From: Artocarpus heterophyllus
Taxonomy: Eukaryota; Streptophyta; Magnoliopsida; Rosales; Moraceae
Length of the DNA stretch: 64,000 bases
Reading direction: 5' to 3'
NCBI GenBank assembly: GCA_025403435.1
Contig: CM046351.1
Coordinates: forward strand, 26,935,730 to 26,999,729
Each line of letters begins with the position of its first letter. Position 1 is the first letter of the stretch. Below the pieces are notes generated by a model that was not told the DNA's origin, did no database searches, and saw only the letters and a program-made list of their open reading frames with translations. Position numbers and translations under genes: made by a program. Shown piece after piece: positions 16,223 to 26,892 of the stretch.

Positions 16223-17700
16223 ATGAGTGAGCGTCTCATGAAGACATGTATTAGAGGGCAAAAGAATCTGGTTTGTCATGCTTTTCTTGCAAGTCTGGAA
16301 GGTGAGCCCTATGCTTCGAAAAGAAATGTAGCGATACTGGTGGTTGATGAGTACGAGGATGTCTTCCCCGACAAGTTGCCAAGATTACCACCGCATCGGG
16401 AGATCGAGTTTGGTATTGAGCTGCTTCCAGGTACAGCACCGATTTCAGTAGCACCTTATCGGATGGCGTTGGCAGAAATGAAAGAATTGAGAAAGTAACT
16501 TTAGGAGCTTGCTGATAAAGGATATATTCAGAATAGTACGTCACCGTGGGGAGCACCGGTTTTGTTTGCTAAGAAACATGATGGGACTCTCAGATTGTGT
16601 ATAGATTATCGACAGCTGAATCGTGTCACAGTGAAGAATAAGTATCCTTTGCCCAGGATCGATAAGTTGTTTGATCAATTGAGAGGTTCGCAGTACTTCT
16701 CAAAGATTGATTTGCGCTCAGGGTACCATCAGCTTAGGATAAAGGAAGAAGATATTCCCAAGACAGCTTTCAGGACCTGATATGGACACTTTGAGTTTTT
16801 GGTGATGCCATTTGGATTAACAAATACTCCGGCAGCTTTCATGGATTTGATGAACAGGATATTCAGGCCTTACCTAGATCAGTTTGTGATCGTGTTCATT
16901 GATGATATTCTAGTGTATTCTAAGACTTGGGAGGAGCATGAGCAGCATCTCAGGATCGTGCTTTAGACTCTACGGGAGCACCAGTTGTATGCCAAAAAAA
17001 AAAGTGCAAGTTTTGGTTAACAGAAGTTAAGTTTCTAGGTCATGTCATCTTCGAGCATGGCATTTCTGTGGATCCATCCAAGATTGAAGCCATAGTGGAA
17101 TGGGAACGACCAAGGAATGTAGTAGAAATCCGTAGCTTTTTAGGTCTTGTAGGTTATTACAGGAAATTTGTAACAGATTTCTCGAAGATCGCAGCGTCGT
17201 TGACAAGATTGATCAGGAAAAACGTTAGGTTTGAGTGGGATGAAGAATGTGAGTTCGCTTTTCAGGAATTGAAGAACTGGTTGACTTCAGCCCCAATATT
17301 GGTCATTCCCAGCAGTGACGAGCCGTACGAGGTTTACACAGATGCTTCAGGACGCGGACTTAGATGTGTGTTGATGCAGCATGGACGCGTGGTGGCGTAT
17401 GGATTGAGACAGCTACGACTTCACGAGCGGAATTATCCTACTCATGACTTGGAGCTCGCAGCGGTGATTCACACGCTGAAAATTTAGAGATGTTATTTGT
17501 GTAGGGCGACATTCCAGGTTTTCTCCGATCACAAGAGTTTGAGGTATCTGTTCACTCAAAGGGATCTTAACTTGAGGCAGCGAAGATGGATGGAATATAT
17601 GGAGGATTATGATTTCGCGTTGCAGTACCATCCTAGGAAAGCTAATGTGGTCGCGGATGCGTTTAGCAAGAAGTCTTCAGGGATTCTAGCTTGTTTGGCT
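16223..17700 (+). pseudogene. reverse transcriptase and RNase H of the Gypsy polyprotein, broken
   Basis: RT motifs in order: [19 protein letters not shown] (about 16605-16660), [21 protein letters not shown], and the catalytic [10 protein letters not shown] (from about 16895). RNase H follows from about 17280, with [10 protein letters not shown] and later [15 protein letters not shown] near 17630-17670. The frame is cut by stops at ~16496, ~16778, ~16963 and ~17485, and has an A-run (16996-17003) suggesting a slip. The catalytic DD pair remains, but no continuous polyprotein exists. Confidence 0.9.
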
Positions 17701-17739
17701 CTTGAGGATTGGAACAGGGATGCGACAGTGAGCGAGTAT

Positions 17740-19192
17740 GGACTACAGTATTATAAAGACTATGATCGAGTTTCGGTGTACCATATGGAAGCAACCCTAG
17801 CTCTTGTTCAGATGGTAAAACAGAATCAGTGGCAGGACCAGCATCTGCAGGGGATTTGGATGCAGATTCAGAACGGAGAGCAATTTGAAGAATAGAAAGT
17901 ACATGCAGATGGATCGTTGTATTTCCGAGAGCGTCTCGCAATTTCAACAATCACAGATGTGACGAAAGCCGTTATGGACGAAGCCTATAGGTCTCAGTTC
18001 GCCATTCATCTGGGAAGCACGAAGATGTATCGTGATCTAAAGAGGCAATATTGGTGGAGAGGTATGAAGAAGGATGTTCGAGAGTACGTGGCCAAGTGTA
18101 CGACGTGTCTCCAGGTGAAAGTCGAGCATCAGAAGCCTGCAGGTCAGTTTCAACCGCTTCCTATTCTAGGGTAGAAATTGGAGCATGTGACGATGGATTT
18201 TCTAACCGGTTTGCCAAGGACGAAGCAGTGGCACGATGCAGTTTGGGTCGTGGTCGACAAGTTGACAAAATGGACGCATTTCATTCCGTTTAGGTCGACA
18301 TGTTCGAGGAAAGTTCTCGGGGAGTTGTATCTGTAGAACATAGTGATATTGCATGGAGTTTCTTTGTCCATCACATCTGATCGAGACACCAGGTTTAATG
18401 CTAAGTACTAGAGGAGCTTTCAGGAGGCTTTAGGCATGGATTTGAACTTCAGTATGGTGTTTCATCCTCAGACCGATGGGTAGTCTAAGAGGGTTATTCA
18501 GATCCTTGAGGACATGTTGCGTGCTTGTGCGTTAGACGTTGACGGGAATTGAAAAAAATATTTGCATTTGGCAAAATTCGCGTACAATAATAGCCATTAA
18601 GCAAGTATTGGTATGGCACCGTTTGAGGCGTTGTACGGACAACCGTGTAGGTCATCGGTGTGTTGAGCGGAACCAGAAGACAGGATTATTCTTGGGCCAG
18701 ATGAGATTTGTGATAGCAACGAGAAAGTCGTCGTAATTCGAGATCGATTGAGGGCAGCTCAGAGTCGACAGAAGAGTTATGTGGATAGAAGACGTTGACC
18801 CTTGGAATTTACGATAGGGGATTTTATTCTCTTGAAAGTATCGCCTCGTAAAGGTATTATGCGTTTCGGAGTGAGTGGAGCTTGCGCCGAGGTATGTTGG
18901 ACCGTTTGAGATCACTCAACGTGTTAGTGTGGTTGCTTATCGGCTTGACCTTCCCCTTGAATTATCTCATGTTCATGATGTGTTCCACGTGTCGATGCTT
19001 AGGAAGTGTCCACCTGAGCAGAGTAAAATAGTTTCATTTCGTGATGTGCAGGTTCCGAAAGACACGACATACGAGGAAGTGCCGATTCAGATTATCGATC
19101 AGAAAGTGATCAGTTTGCATCGTCGAGATATACCGTTAGTTAAGGTCGTGTGGCAGCATCACGGGGTTGATGAAGCCACTTGAGAGTTAGAG
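17740..19192 (+). pseudogene. integrase and chromodomain-like tail of the Gypsy element, broken
   Basis: The zinc-binding part is at 17990-18150 (IHLGSTKMYRDL ... KCTTCLQVK). The first histidine of the usual H-H pair appears replaced. The core region 18170-18520 (MDFLTGLP; DGQS-like motif with a stop in it) and GMAPFEALYG at ~18610 follow. The C-terminal part includes [14 protein letters not shown] and [12 protein letters not shown] (18880-19010). A last frame (to 19183) with [10 protein letters not shown] ... VKVVWQHHG resembles the chromodomain of chromoviruses. There are many internal stops. Confidence 0.87.
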
Positions 19193-19268
19193 TCGAGCAT
19201 GCAGGAGTTGTATCTGCATCTGTTTTGTTTCTAAATTGATTTGTAAATTTCGAGGGCGAAATTTCTTT

Positions 19269-19281
19269 AGGGGTGGAGAGT
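19269..19281 (+). other. polypurine tract before the 3' LTR
   Basis: A purine-rich AGGGGTGGAGAG segment lies immediately before the 3' LTR's TGTAACG, in the expected position for plus-strand priming. Confidence 0.7.
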
Positions 19282-20680
19282 TGTAACGCCCCGAAATTAA
19301 GTTAATGGTATTAGAATGTAAAATGGTGGATTAGTGTGTCATAATGAATATTTTAAACTTAATTTGATCTTTTATTGAATTTTCCCAATTAGTGTTATTT
19401 TGATTATTTCTGTAATTTAAATTACTTCAAATTATTCTAAATTTTGCTATTTTAAAGTTTTAAACAAATTGATTTGTCAGAATAACCATTTTACAAAATA
19501 GTGGGCGGCACACAGTTTTCACACAGTAAAACCGCTCATATTTCTCTCTATTTAATCCCTCACTCTCTCTTTCACTCTCCTTCACTCTCACCCTCACTCT
19601 CTCTTTCTCTCCCAAGTGCCTCTTTCTCTCTCTCGGTCTCTCTCTCCTTTTCTCTCATTTTTCTCTCAAAATTTTAATTCCAATCAAGCTCAAGCTTCGG
19701 GTTTTGGTGGATTGAAGGCTCGGGAGCATGATTGACCAACCAAAAACGTGATTTGAAGCATGGATTTGAGGTTAGTTTTGAAATTTCTAAACTTTTTCAA
19801 ATTTTTAATTTTTCATGCATTTTTGAAATCTAAGTTTATTCGAGCTTAGAAAACCCTTGATTTTAGTTAAAAGAACTTAAAACAACTAGGATATACGCTT
19901 TGTTTAAAGAAAAACATATTCGAATCAAGATTTTTCATTTTTCTCTATTTTTGGATTTTCTTGGATTTTGTGCTCAAATCTTGTTTAAATGAGTTTAAAA
20001 GTGTCTTATTATGTTTTTCTATCATCTATGATTTTTTTCCATGCTTGAGAATTGAAAAAAATAGGTTGAAATCAAGATTTAGGTTTTGAAAAACCCAAAA
20101 CCAATGGCTAAAAATTCTGAGTTTTTTGAGTTCGGCAGGCCGAACATCGTGTTCGGCAGGCTGGATTCAAAGGATCGACAGGCCGAATTCATCCGTCCAA
20201 CAGGCCAAACTTGGAGAATGTTCGCCCGACCGGACCTGTTCTCTGGCCGGTCGAACTGCACAGTTCGGCCAGTGCAGTTCGGTCGGCCGAACCAAGGTGA
20301 CCGACAGGCCGACCGAACAAGGAGAAAATTTATGATTTTCACCCATTTTCATTGTTTTAAACCCCGATTGAAACCCCAACTTTATAAAATGATTTTAAAG
20401 ATACAAATGGCACACTAGGACATCATGAAATGGAATAACAACGTAGGAAATCTTAAATTAGATAGATAGACCTAGTTTTATTTAGGGTCGTTTGTAGTTC
20501 CGCAGAGCTAACGTATAGCCGACCAAGATTACGATGTGAAACACCGACACGAGTATCGATGTAAGACTTCTACCCCTTTCTTTGATAACCTAGTTTCAAA
20601 TGATTTGGCCTTGAAAAAGGTTTTTATCAAAATGTTTTTAACGGTTGATTGAAAATGAAATTTATCGGTTATTCTTATAA
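19282..20680 (+). repeat. 3' LTR of the Gypsy element, truncated
   Basis: It aligns to 12339-13732 and then stops at 20680, where the two copies diverge after 'ttattcttataa'. About 810 bp of the LTR's 3' part are missing. The CT-rich tract and the palindromic word cluster are conserved. Confidence 0.9.
20129..20318. repeat. palindromic GC-rich word cluster in the 3' LTR
   Basis: This is the counterpart of the cluster at 13192-13366, with the same word order. It has a local duplication not in the 5' copy: 'cagttcggccagtg' is followed by 'cagttcggtcggcc'. A frame across it reads repeated FGRPN, which also appears in a similar cluster at 42609-42805. Confidence 0.75.
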
Positions 20681-21073
20681 ATAGCCATTACAACAAATAA
20701 AGGTATCTGAATACACCCCCATGCTCAAACTTCACATTTAGTCAATTAGAAAAATAAGGAGCAATATTCCTTGTCGGGTTGCCAACATTTACATTCTTAA
20801 AGAGAGGTTTTTCATAACCCCTACCCTACCCTCCAAGTCATATATTCTGGTTTTTATATTTTTTAAAAAGAATTATTTTTTTGCTTCTACACAAAGAGGC
20901 ACGAGGGAAATGCATTTAAAACCATGAATAAATAAGGCAAGTGATGCATAGAGTGATATATAGAGTTTGCAATCACGTTTTCATAATCCTAAACAAGGCA
21001 TGTAAATGAGTTCATTCATGGACGCAAAAATTTATACATAAATCCAATTAAAGATCAGAACCCCATTGGGCCA
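20681..21073. other. spacer between the truncated LTR and the DnaJ gene
   Basis: No gene. The right part must contain the 3' UTR of the minus-strand DnaJ gene. No clear polyadenylation signal stands out. Confidence 0.4.
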
Positions 21074-22152
21074 TCAAGACTTTTGCTTTGACTTCTGAGA
21101 GTGCCTGCGTTTTTCGAGCTTCTTTTGCACAGCCTCAAATTCTTCTTCACTAGGCTCTGAAGGAGGACCACCCCCACCATACTTGGAAACAAGAGATGAG
21201 AACAAGGAATCAAACCTGTCTTTCCTTTGCTCTCGGCGCTGAGATATGACTGCATACAGATCTGATTCTGGCTGTTTACTTGACCTGTAATAGGTTTAAT
21301 ATCAGCAATTTTTGACGGAAAGTTTAATATCAACAATTGTATGTATTGACATTCAGCTCGGAAGAATAACTAAAGCATTGTTTAAAAAAGAAGAAGAAGA
21401 AGAAGAAGAAGAAAAGAAAAGTACTCACTTGACCTTTCTCCTTAAGGGGCTGGTCGGAGGTTTTGTTTCCGATATTTTTTTCGCCCATTTTTGGTATGCT
21501 TTGGTTGATTTTAGCTCACCTGTAAGGGACAGAGGTTAGAAACATAGAAGATAGCCAAAAATGCATTTGTATCAAATATGACTTGTCAGAGCTAAAAGGT
21601 ACAAAGTTTATTTTCTAATGTCATGGAACCCTTGAGATGTAATTAATTAGCGAATGCACGTTTTCATTCTTGAAAAGTTTATCAAAATAAGACTACCATG
21701 AGTATTTGATAAAATTAAGGTAGTTAGATGGAGATTTATGGCATAAGATGGTCGTTATTATTTCCCTTTCCTTCCTCAACCCCCAGCTCTCAAAAAATTC
21801 CAAGTGAAATGCAAAACCAGTAGAGATTCAAACCTGCGGCTATTGCCTGATCAAGAGTGTCCTTGAATCGGTGCGAATCTAGCTTAGGATCTGAACAGAG
21901 CATTGAACAAAAGAGCCTACACAGGGGAAAAGAAAACCTTTAATTATAGAACTCCTCTGCCTTTGGGAGAAGGGGGCAAAAAAAAAAAAAAAGCAATGCT
22001 CATTCATACATACCTATACATATTGCCCTTACACTGCTTGTACAAATCAATCAAATCTTTCTTTTCTGAATCAGATCCTCTGTAGTTTGCTTCAAACTCT
22101 TCAATATCGGCTTCAGTTACCTGCAATTGACATGCAGTTTTACAATAAGCAT

Positions 22153-22188
<36 letters not shown>

Positions 22189-24165
22189 TATATCCAGTTG
22201 ATAGAGCAACCCTCAAAAAAATAAAAAATAAAAAATAAATAAGATAGAGCAGGATGCATTAACCTTTTTATACATGGCTCGGAAAAATTCATGTAGATTC
22301 TGAACAACTTCACCAGCAAGATCCTGGCCATTAGGGAAAACTGGTAAGTTTTGGTGACAGGAGCAATTTGAAAAAAAAAAAAAAAAAAAAGACGAGAGGC
22401 TTGTGATAGCAACAACTTTCGAGATGAAGTAGCAATGTGTGAATTATAGAAGACTAACTTTCCATCACCATGGACTATCCAAAAGCTCTAAGCAGAATAA
22501 CAGCTTGTAAAATCAGAAAATCTAAAATAAATCTTACAGCATCATCTACACAACCAGTCTGGTCATAGACTGCGCGTTTCTCCTCATCTCCAAGAATTGC
22601 TATCACCTTTTGCAGTTGCTGAAATTTTTCTTTGGCCTCCTACAGGAAGATAACGCCATAGATTACATCAGGAAACAACAAAAACATACGAACATCAAAA
22701 GAAAACTTACATAACTAGAATGAACTTTTACCTCGTCACCAGGATTTTTATCAGGATGGAGTCGTAAAGCCAACTTGTAGTATGCTTTCTTTATTTCTTG
22801 TTGAGTAGCTGATTTCTCCACGCCCAGAACCTACAAGAAATGAGAGATTCATCTAAAACATAAATACTTAATTAGGATGTCGATATTCAATAACAGCAAA
22901 GAAAAGAGTAACAATGTCAGGAGAGATGAAAGAGGCAAGCACATCCCATAGCAACTGGTCATTATCATTAAGCTCAGCCAAACACAACATACATTTCACA
23001 TATTACAACCTTGCAAATTTGTAATTACGTTTAGTAATCAAAACAGAGTAGAAGAAGACAAAAAATAAAAAAGTGAAAGAAAAAGCAACCATCATGCAAA
23101 AATAGATTAAATTTCCCCATAGGTAAAAGGCAAATGCAGCCTTACTATAGATAAAAAAGGGTGAACCACCAAATTGCTTAGTTTTACCACGACAAAAGAA
23201 CAACATCGCAAGCAAAGAGGCAAGAATAGAATGTTTGAAAAATACTTTAGTTAGTAATAGATAAGAAAACATTGCAACCAATTCCCAAAAAATATAGATT
23301 TGTATCAAATTTGAACTAGGAACTGATCCTGCCATTGCAAGTATGGAAAAATCTCATCCAAGCCAAAAATATCAAATCTCCCCGATCATGAGACACATAA
23401 TTATCACTACAAATAAGAGCCAAAATTCCAACAGTAGTGATTAACAGAAGTGGGTCGACCAAATAGTCAAGCTCTAAGAAAACCCATTGTTTAAAGTCCA
23501 ATGGCGTTAGCTATATATAACAATGACTTCAAAAGAACTTAGTATGGACCAGTCTTACACATTTTTTAAGTCATTATTACATCCAAAAAAATGTCATTCA
23601 AGGAGGACCCAAGATAAACCCTAATATGTTTTTGCAGTAAATTCAGACAAATGGAAAGGAAAACACTGGATGGAATCTGGAGTAGCATTCGAGTCAAATC
23701 ATAACAATACTAGACTAGAACTCTTGTTCGTTGATAGAAGAAAATACACCCAAAAAAATGTAAAAAGCAACCTATAATCACACTTAAACGTCACATTTAT
23801 CAAATGAATCTGACATTATTGACAAGGAATTTCTTTGATTTGAATCTCAAAACATGAACTTTAAACTCCACTTTCATCTGAATTAAAAACACATTACACC
23901 TACTCAATTTTGTTTCAAATAAATATCCAAATAACTCCAAATCTTCGACCTCAAAAGAAATTAGAACCCAGATCAAACAGATAACAAAAAATTTGAAAAT
24001 AAAAAATAGAAAATCTGATCGTACCTCATAGAGGCTTTTCGCAGCGGAAGAAGGTGGAGTGCGATCGTCATCTTCTTGCTCTTCTCTATGATCTTCTTCT
24101 TCTTCTACATCTACTTCTTCTGGCTCTCGTTCCTCAGAAACCCTAGATTTCTTCCTCTTCCCCAT
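21074..24165 (-). CDS. ATJ6: J-domain protein, chaperone protein dnaJ 6 / DNAJC9 type, 8 exons, 297 aa
   Basis: Exons on the minus strand (GT-AG, frame-closed): 24165-24025, 22830-22732, 22639-22538, 22323-22264, 22120-22014, 21916-21834, 21519-21429, 21284-21074. They total 894 nt including TGA. Residues 1-43 are an acidic, lysine-led extension. The J domain starts at SLYE (44-47), with the HPD motif at 72-74 and KFQQLQKVI then AVYDQTG after it. The middle part ([34 protein letters not shown]) and the lysine-rich C-terminus match Arabidopsis dnaJ 6 closely from memory, including length (~285 aa). J proteins stimulate Hsp70 ATPase through HPD. The animal relative DNAJC9 is a histone H3-H4 co-chaperone, so a nuclear role is inferred. 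No signal peptide or membrane segment is present. Intron 1 (~1.2 kb) holds a plastid fragment; introns 4 and 7 hold GA and AAG microsatellites. Confidence 0.94.
21388..21412. repeat. (AAG)n microsatellite in DnaJ intron 7
   Basis: About eight AAG/AGA units lie between exons 7 and 8 of the DnaJ gene, close to the donor of exon 7 but outside the splice signals. Confidence 0.85.
22156..22186. repeat. (GA)n microsatellite in DnaJ intron 4
   Basis: About 15 GA units lie in the intron between exons 4 and 5. On the transcribed strand this is a CT run ~35 bases upstream of the exon 5 acceptor, so it may act as part of the polypyrimidine tract. Confidence 0.85.
23250..23485 (-). pseudogene. ndhF: plastid-derived ndhF fragment (NUPT) in DnaJ intron 1
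   Basis: On the minus strand two overlapping frames read like the N-terminal third of plastid NAD(P)H dehydrogenase subunit 5. One has [19 protein letters not shown] (from about 23480). After a shift of frame near 23320-23335, the other has [14 protein letters not shown] then SYLLL (to about 23254). Compared with the plastid protein, a short segment after 'DPL' is missing and several residues differ. It is therefore a nuclear copy, not a functional gene. It lies inside the 22831-24024 intron, in the same orientation as the host gene. The AT-rich frame that continues to 23003 is not recognisable as ndhF. Confidence 0.75.
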
Positions 24166-24400
24166 TTTCGAATACCTTCCGAGTTCCGACTCAGGAAAAA
24201 AGCTCTCTACGAAAAAAGAGAAAGAAAAGAGATTTATAAAAATTGGAGATTTTCAGTGGCTGTTTTTATATGCGATGGATTTGTTCCCGCCAATTCGCTC
24301 TCCGATTTCCCCTCCTTCCCGCCGTGATGATCTCGCCGTTGATGCTTCATCTCCACCGTCCGTTGTTATTGGACCCTTGAAAGGAACATAACATCTTGGG
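24166..24400 (-). promoter_or_regulatory. promoter and leader of the DnaJ gene
   Basis: On the minus strand a TATAAAT word lies at about 24239-24233, ~70 bases upstream of the ATG, followed by a CT-rich leader. This fits a plant core promoter with a short 5' UTR. The upstream 'ttgggccttggg' words near 24400 include a GGGCC box (TCP/site II-like) common in housekeeping promoters. Assignment is by position only. Confidence 0.4.
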
Positions 24401-24911
24401 CCTTGGGTTTAGCCGGTCATGTGTCTTGGGCTTATCCGAATTTACGCAAATACCCTTTCTGTCTTGGGATTTTTCCACCCTTATGGCTTAATTATATAAT
24501 TATACTTTTTCATCTTATCTATTTTTTAATCTGTCTACTAACTAGAAAAATATATTTTGAATTAAAAAAATTATTTCAATTTTATTTTTATAAATAAAAA
24601 AATAAAAAAATAACATCACTACTCTTAAATAGTTATAAAAATATTTTATAAATTTAAAAACATAAAAAAATCATAAAGGCAAAACATTAGTTTTATTAAA
24701 AAAAGATCTTAATTTTTATGATTTTTAAATGTTAAAATATTTTTTAAGAATTTATTTGAAAAACAAATTCTATCTAATTAAGAGTATTTTTGTCTTATCT
24801 TTATGTTTTTCTATGCCAAAAAGTCAGTAATGGTTAATATTGAAACAAATTTTCAAATTCAAATAATACATTTGTAGCTTTTAAAACAAACAAGTAAAGA
24901 AATAATTAAAA
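24401..24911. other. AT-rich intergenic DNA
   Basis: Very AT-rich, with no gene, RNA or clear repeat recognised. It ends where the left LTR of the nested Gypsy element begins. Confidence 0.45.
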
Positions 24912-25272
24912 TTAAGAGGCATATGGTGTGTTTTCTCTAGCTTAGACCATAGGATAAGGACTCACGATCCCATCCCTAAAAACAAGGAATATCCTTTGGA
25001 ATCACTATAGCTCAACTGTGGGTATAAACTTCATTCATTAGCTCTTAATTTCTGACATCTTCAGCTATTTATAGCTAATAACTGATATACAAGTCTCACA
25101 ATGAGAGCGATTAAACACTCCAACTTACAAACTCAAAGAATAATAACATAAACAAAACATACGACATATAAAGTATAAAACGACCATCTTCAACACATCA
25201 TGCTAATAAACGACAATAAACAATGCACAAGACTACTCGAGCTAATTCAATATTTAAAGCCTCTGCATTATT
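24912..25272 (-). repeat. left (3') LTR of the outer Gypsy element
   Basis: It aligns with 39635-39907 plus 43081-43172. A purine-rich minus-strand segment (AGGAGGGC, at about 25274-25282) adjoins its inner edge, as expected of a polypurine tract. The outer edge has lost the TG/CA consensus. Confidence 0.8.
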
Positions 25273-26892
25273 GCCCTCCTATGCGAGAGAATTCGAGTTT
25301 GGATTTTCCAAAGCAAAGGTAGGAGCAGCGGCCGGCGGGAAGTATTCAAACAACTCTACAACATTGAAAGTGAAAGAAACTTGCAGGTCTGGTGGAAGGT
25401 CAATCACATATGCATTGTCATTGATCTTCGTAAGTACCTTGTACAGATCAAACTTTTTGTGTCAAATCTTATGGTTGAATCATGTGAGCAAACGACTCCT
25501 TTGAAGATGAATCGTGCACGATCACACTTAGTGAACAACTTCTAGTGGTGATGTTGGTCGGCAGCATCTTTGCATTTGGAGTTGGCTCTAGCTAAGCTCT
25601 CCTTGACCTCTTAATGCATGTGGACCACAAAATCAGCATGGTCGACAGTTGATCGGCACTTGAATTTTGGAAGCTGCAGTAGATCTACGGTGTAATTAGA
25701 GAGTTTTGTATAGCATAGTGGCAAAGGGACTCTTATCAATGGACCGATTCTTGCCATTGTTGAAGACAAATTCAGCTTGAGCAAGGGCTAACTCCCATTG
25801 TTTTGGTCAACTAGATGCAAGGCATTGAACCATATTCCCTAATGTCCGATTCACCACTTCTGTTTTGCCGTATCGATTTGGGGGTGGGCTGTGCTACTAA
25901 ATTGGAGTGAAGTGTCAGAATCGCTTTCACAACTCCCACCAAAAATGGCTCATAAACTTAATGTCCTGATCTGAAGTAATAGTTTTGGGAACCCTATAGA
26001 GTCGACAATCTATTTGAAGAATGATCGGGCCATATGGATAGCATCTGCTTATTTTCTTGCACGCTATAAAATGCACCATTTTCGAAAAATAGTCAACAAC
26101 CACCATCATAGAGTCCATGTGGCAAGGTGTCTTTAGCCAGCCCACGATGAAATCAATGCTTAGATCTTCCCAAATATTTGTCTAGAATGGACAGAGGCAT
26201 ATAGAGCCCCATGTTCTGAACATGCCGTTTAACATGCTGGGAAATTGCACGCCACTGAACATGCTAGTGATTTTCTTTCTCATGCGAGGCTATAGGAAGC
26301 GCTCTCGCAAGAGCTCGATGGTGCGGTCCCTCTTTGGGTGAGCCGTTAAACCCCCTGTATGGAGTTTTCAGATCAAAAGCTCCCGAAGCAACGGCTGGGG
26401 TATGCATTGTTGGTTCCCATTGAAAAAAAAGCCATGGTGTATGTTGCAGTCAGCCACCCTCTCTTCTTTAGTACACTGCTGCCATATATCACCAAAACCA
26501 TCATCGTCTTCATACTGATCTTGTAAACTCTCGAGACTAGTAACTTCAACTCACAAAAGTGGTAAGTACACGAGCATTATGACTCAAGGCGTCCGCAACT
26601 TTGTTCAACTTGCCCGATTTGTGCTTGATCACAAAAGCGAACTTTGGAGGTATAAGAACCACCTAGCATATATTCAAGTAATGGTCTTTTGTGAGTTGAC
26701 ATACCGCAAAGCTTGATGATCACTATGAAGCACAAACTCCTCTAAAATCAAGTAATGCTCCCAATGGTAGAGAGCTTGCACGATAACAAACAATTCTTGC
26801 TCATAGATGCTCTACTTTTGTCGAGGCTCACTAACCTTCTCACTAAAAGACTCATCGGCCTTCCCTATTGAGTGAGCACCTTACCTATATCT
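25273..26892 (-). pseudogene. integrase and RNase H remnants of the outer Gypsy element
   Basis: The clearest part is an integrase core at 26145-25927 (minus), with MVVVDYFSKMVHFIACKK and VPKTITSDQDIKF. Going toward 26890 the minus strand degenerates into RNase H-like and integrase zinc-finger-like stretches with many stops and shifts. The frame is lost at the junction with the inserted Copia sequence at 26893. Confidence 0.78.

Larger units (their letters stand above)
12339..20680 (+). mobile_element. Ty3/Gypsy LTR retrotransposon (chromovirus-like), decayed, 3' LTR truncated
   Basis: Order: 5' LTR 12339-14543, initiator-Met PBS at 14547, gag, protease, RT, RNase H, integrase with a chromodomain-like tail, polypurine tract, 3' LTR 19282-20680. 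The LTR starts TGTAAYGCCCCGAAATTAA in both copies. Domain order and C-terminal tail point to a chromovirus, probably Tekay/Del-like given the long LTR. All coding parts are split by in-frame stops. The 3' LTR stops abruptly at 20680, where the 5' copy continues for ~800 more bases, so no right target duplication can be read. The element ends ~390 bp from the DnaJ stop codon. Confidence 0.93.

Noticed and set aside
20086..20418. 110-aa plus-strand frame with repeated FGRPN, and similar frames on the minus strand.
   Set aside because: It is a by-product of the palindromic word cluster in the 3' LTR. The 5' LTR copy does not keep the same frame. Kept only as a comment in the word-cluster finding.
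22150..22190. GA run considered as a splicing defect of the DnaJ gene.
   Set aside because: The acceptor CAG and frame of exon 5 downstream are intact, so the run is compatible with normal splicing.
23003..23253. Continuation of the ndhF-like frame to 110 aa with hydrophobic segments.
   Set aside because: After SYLLL the sequence no longer resembles plastid ndhF or another plastid protein I recognise. Hydrophobicity here follows from the T-rich strand.
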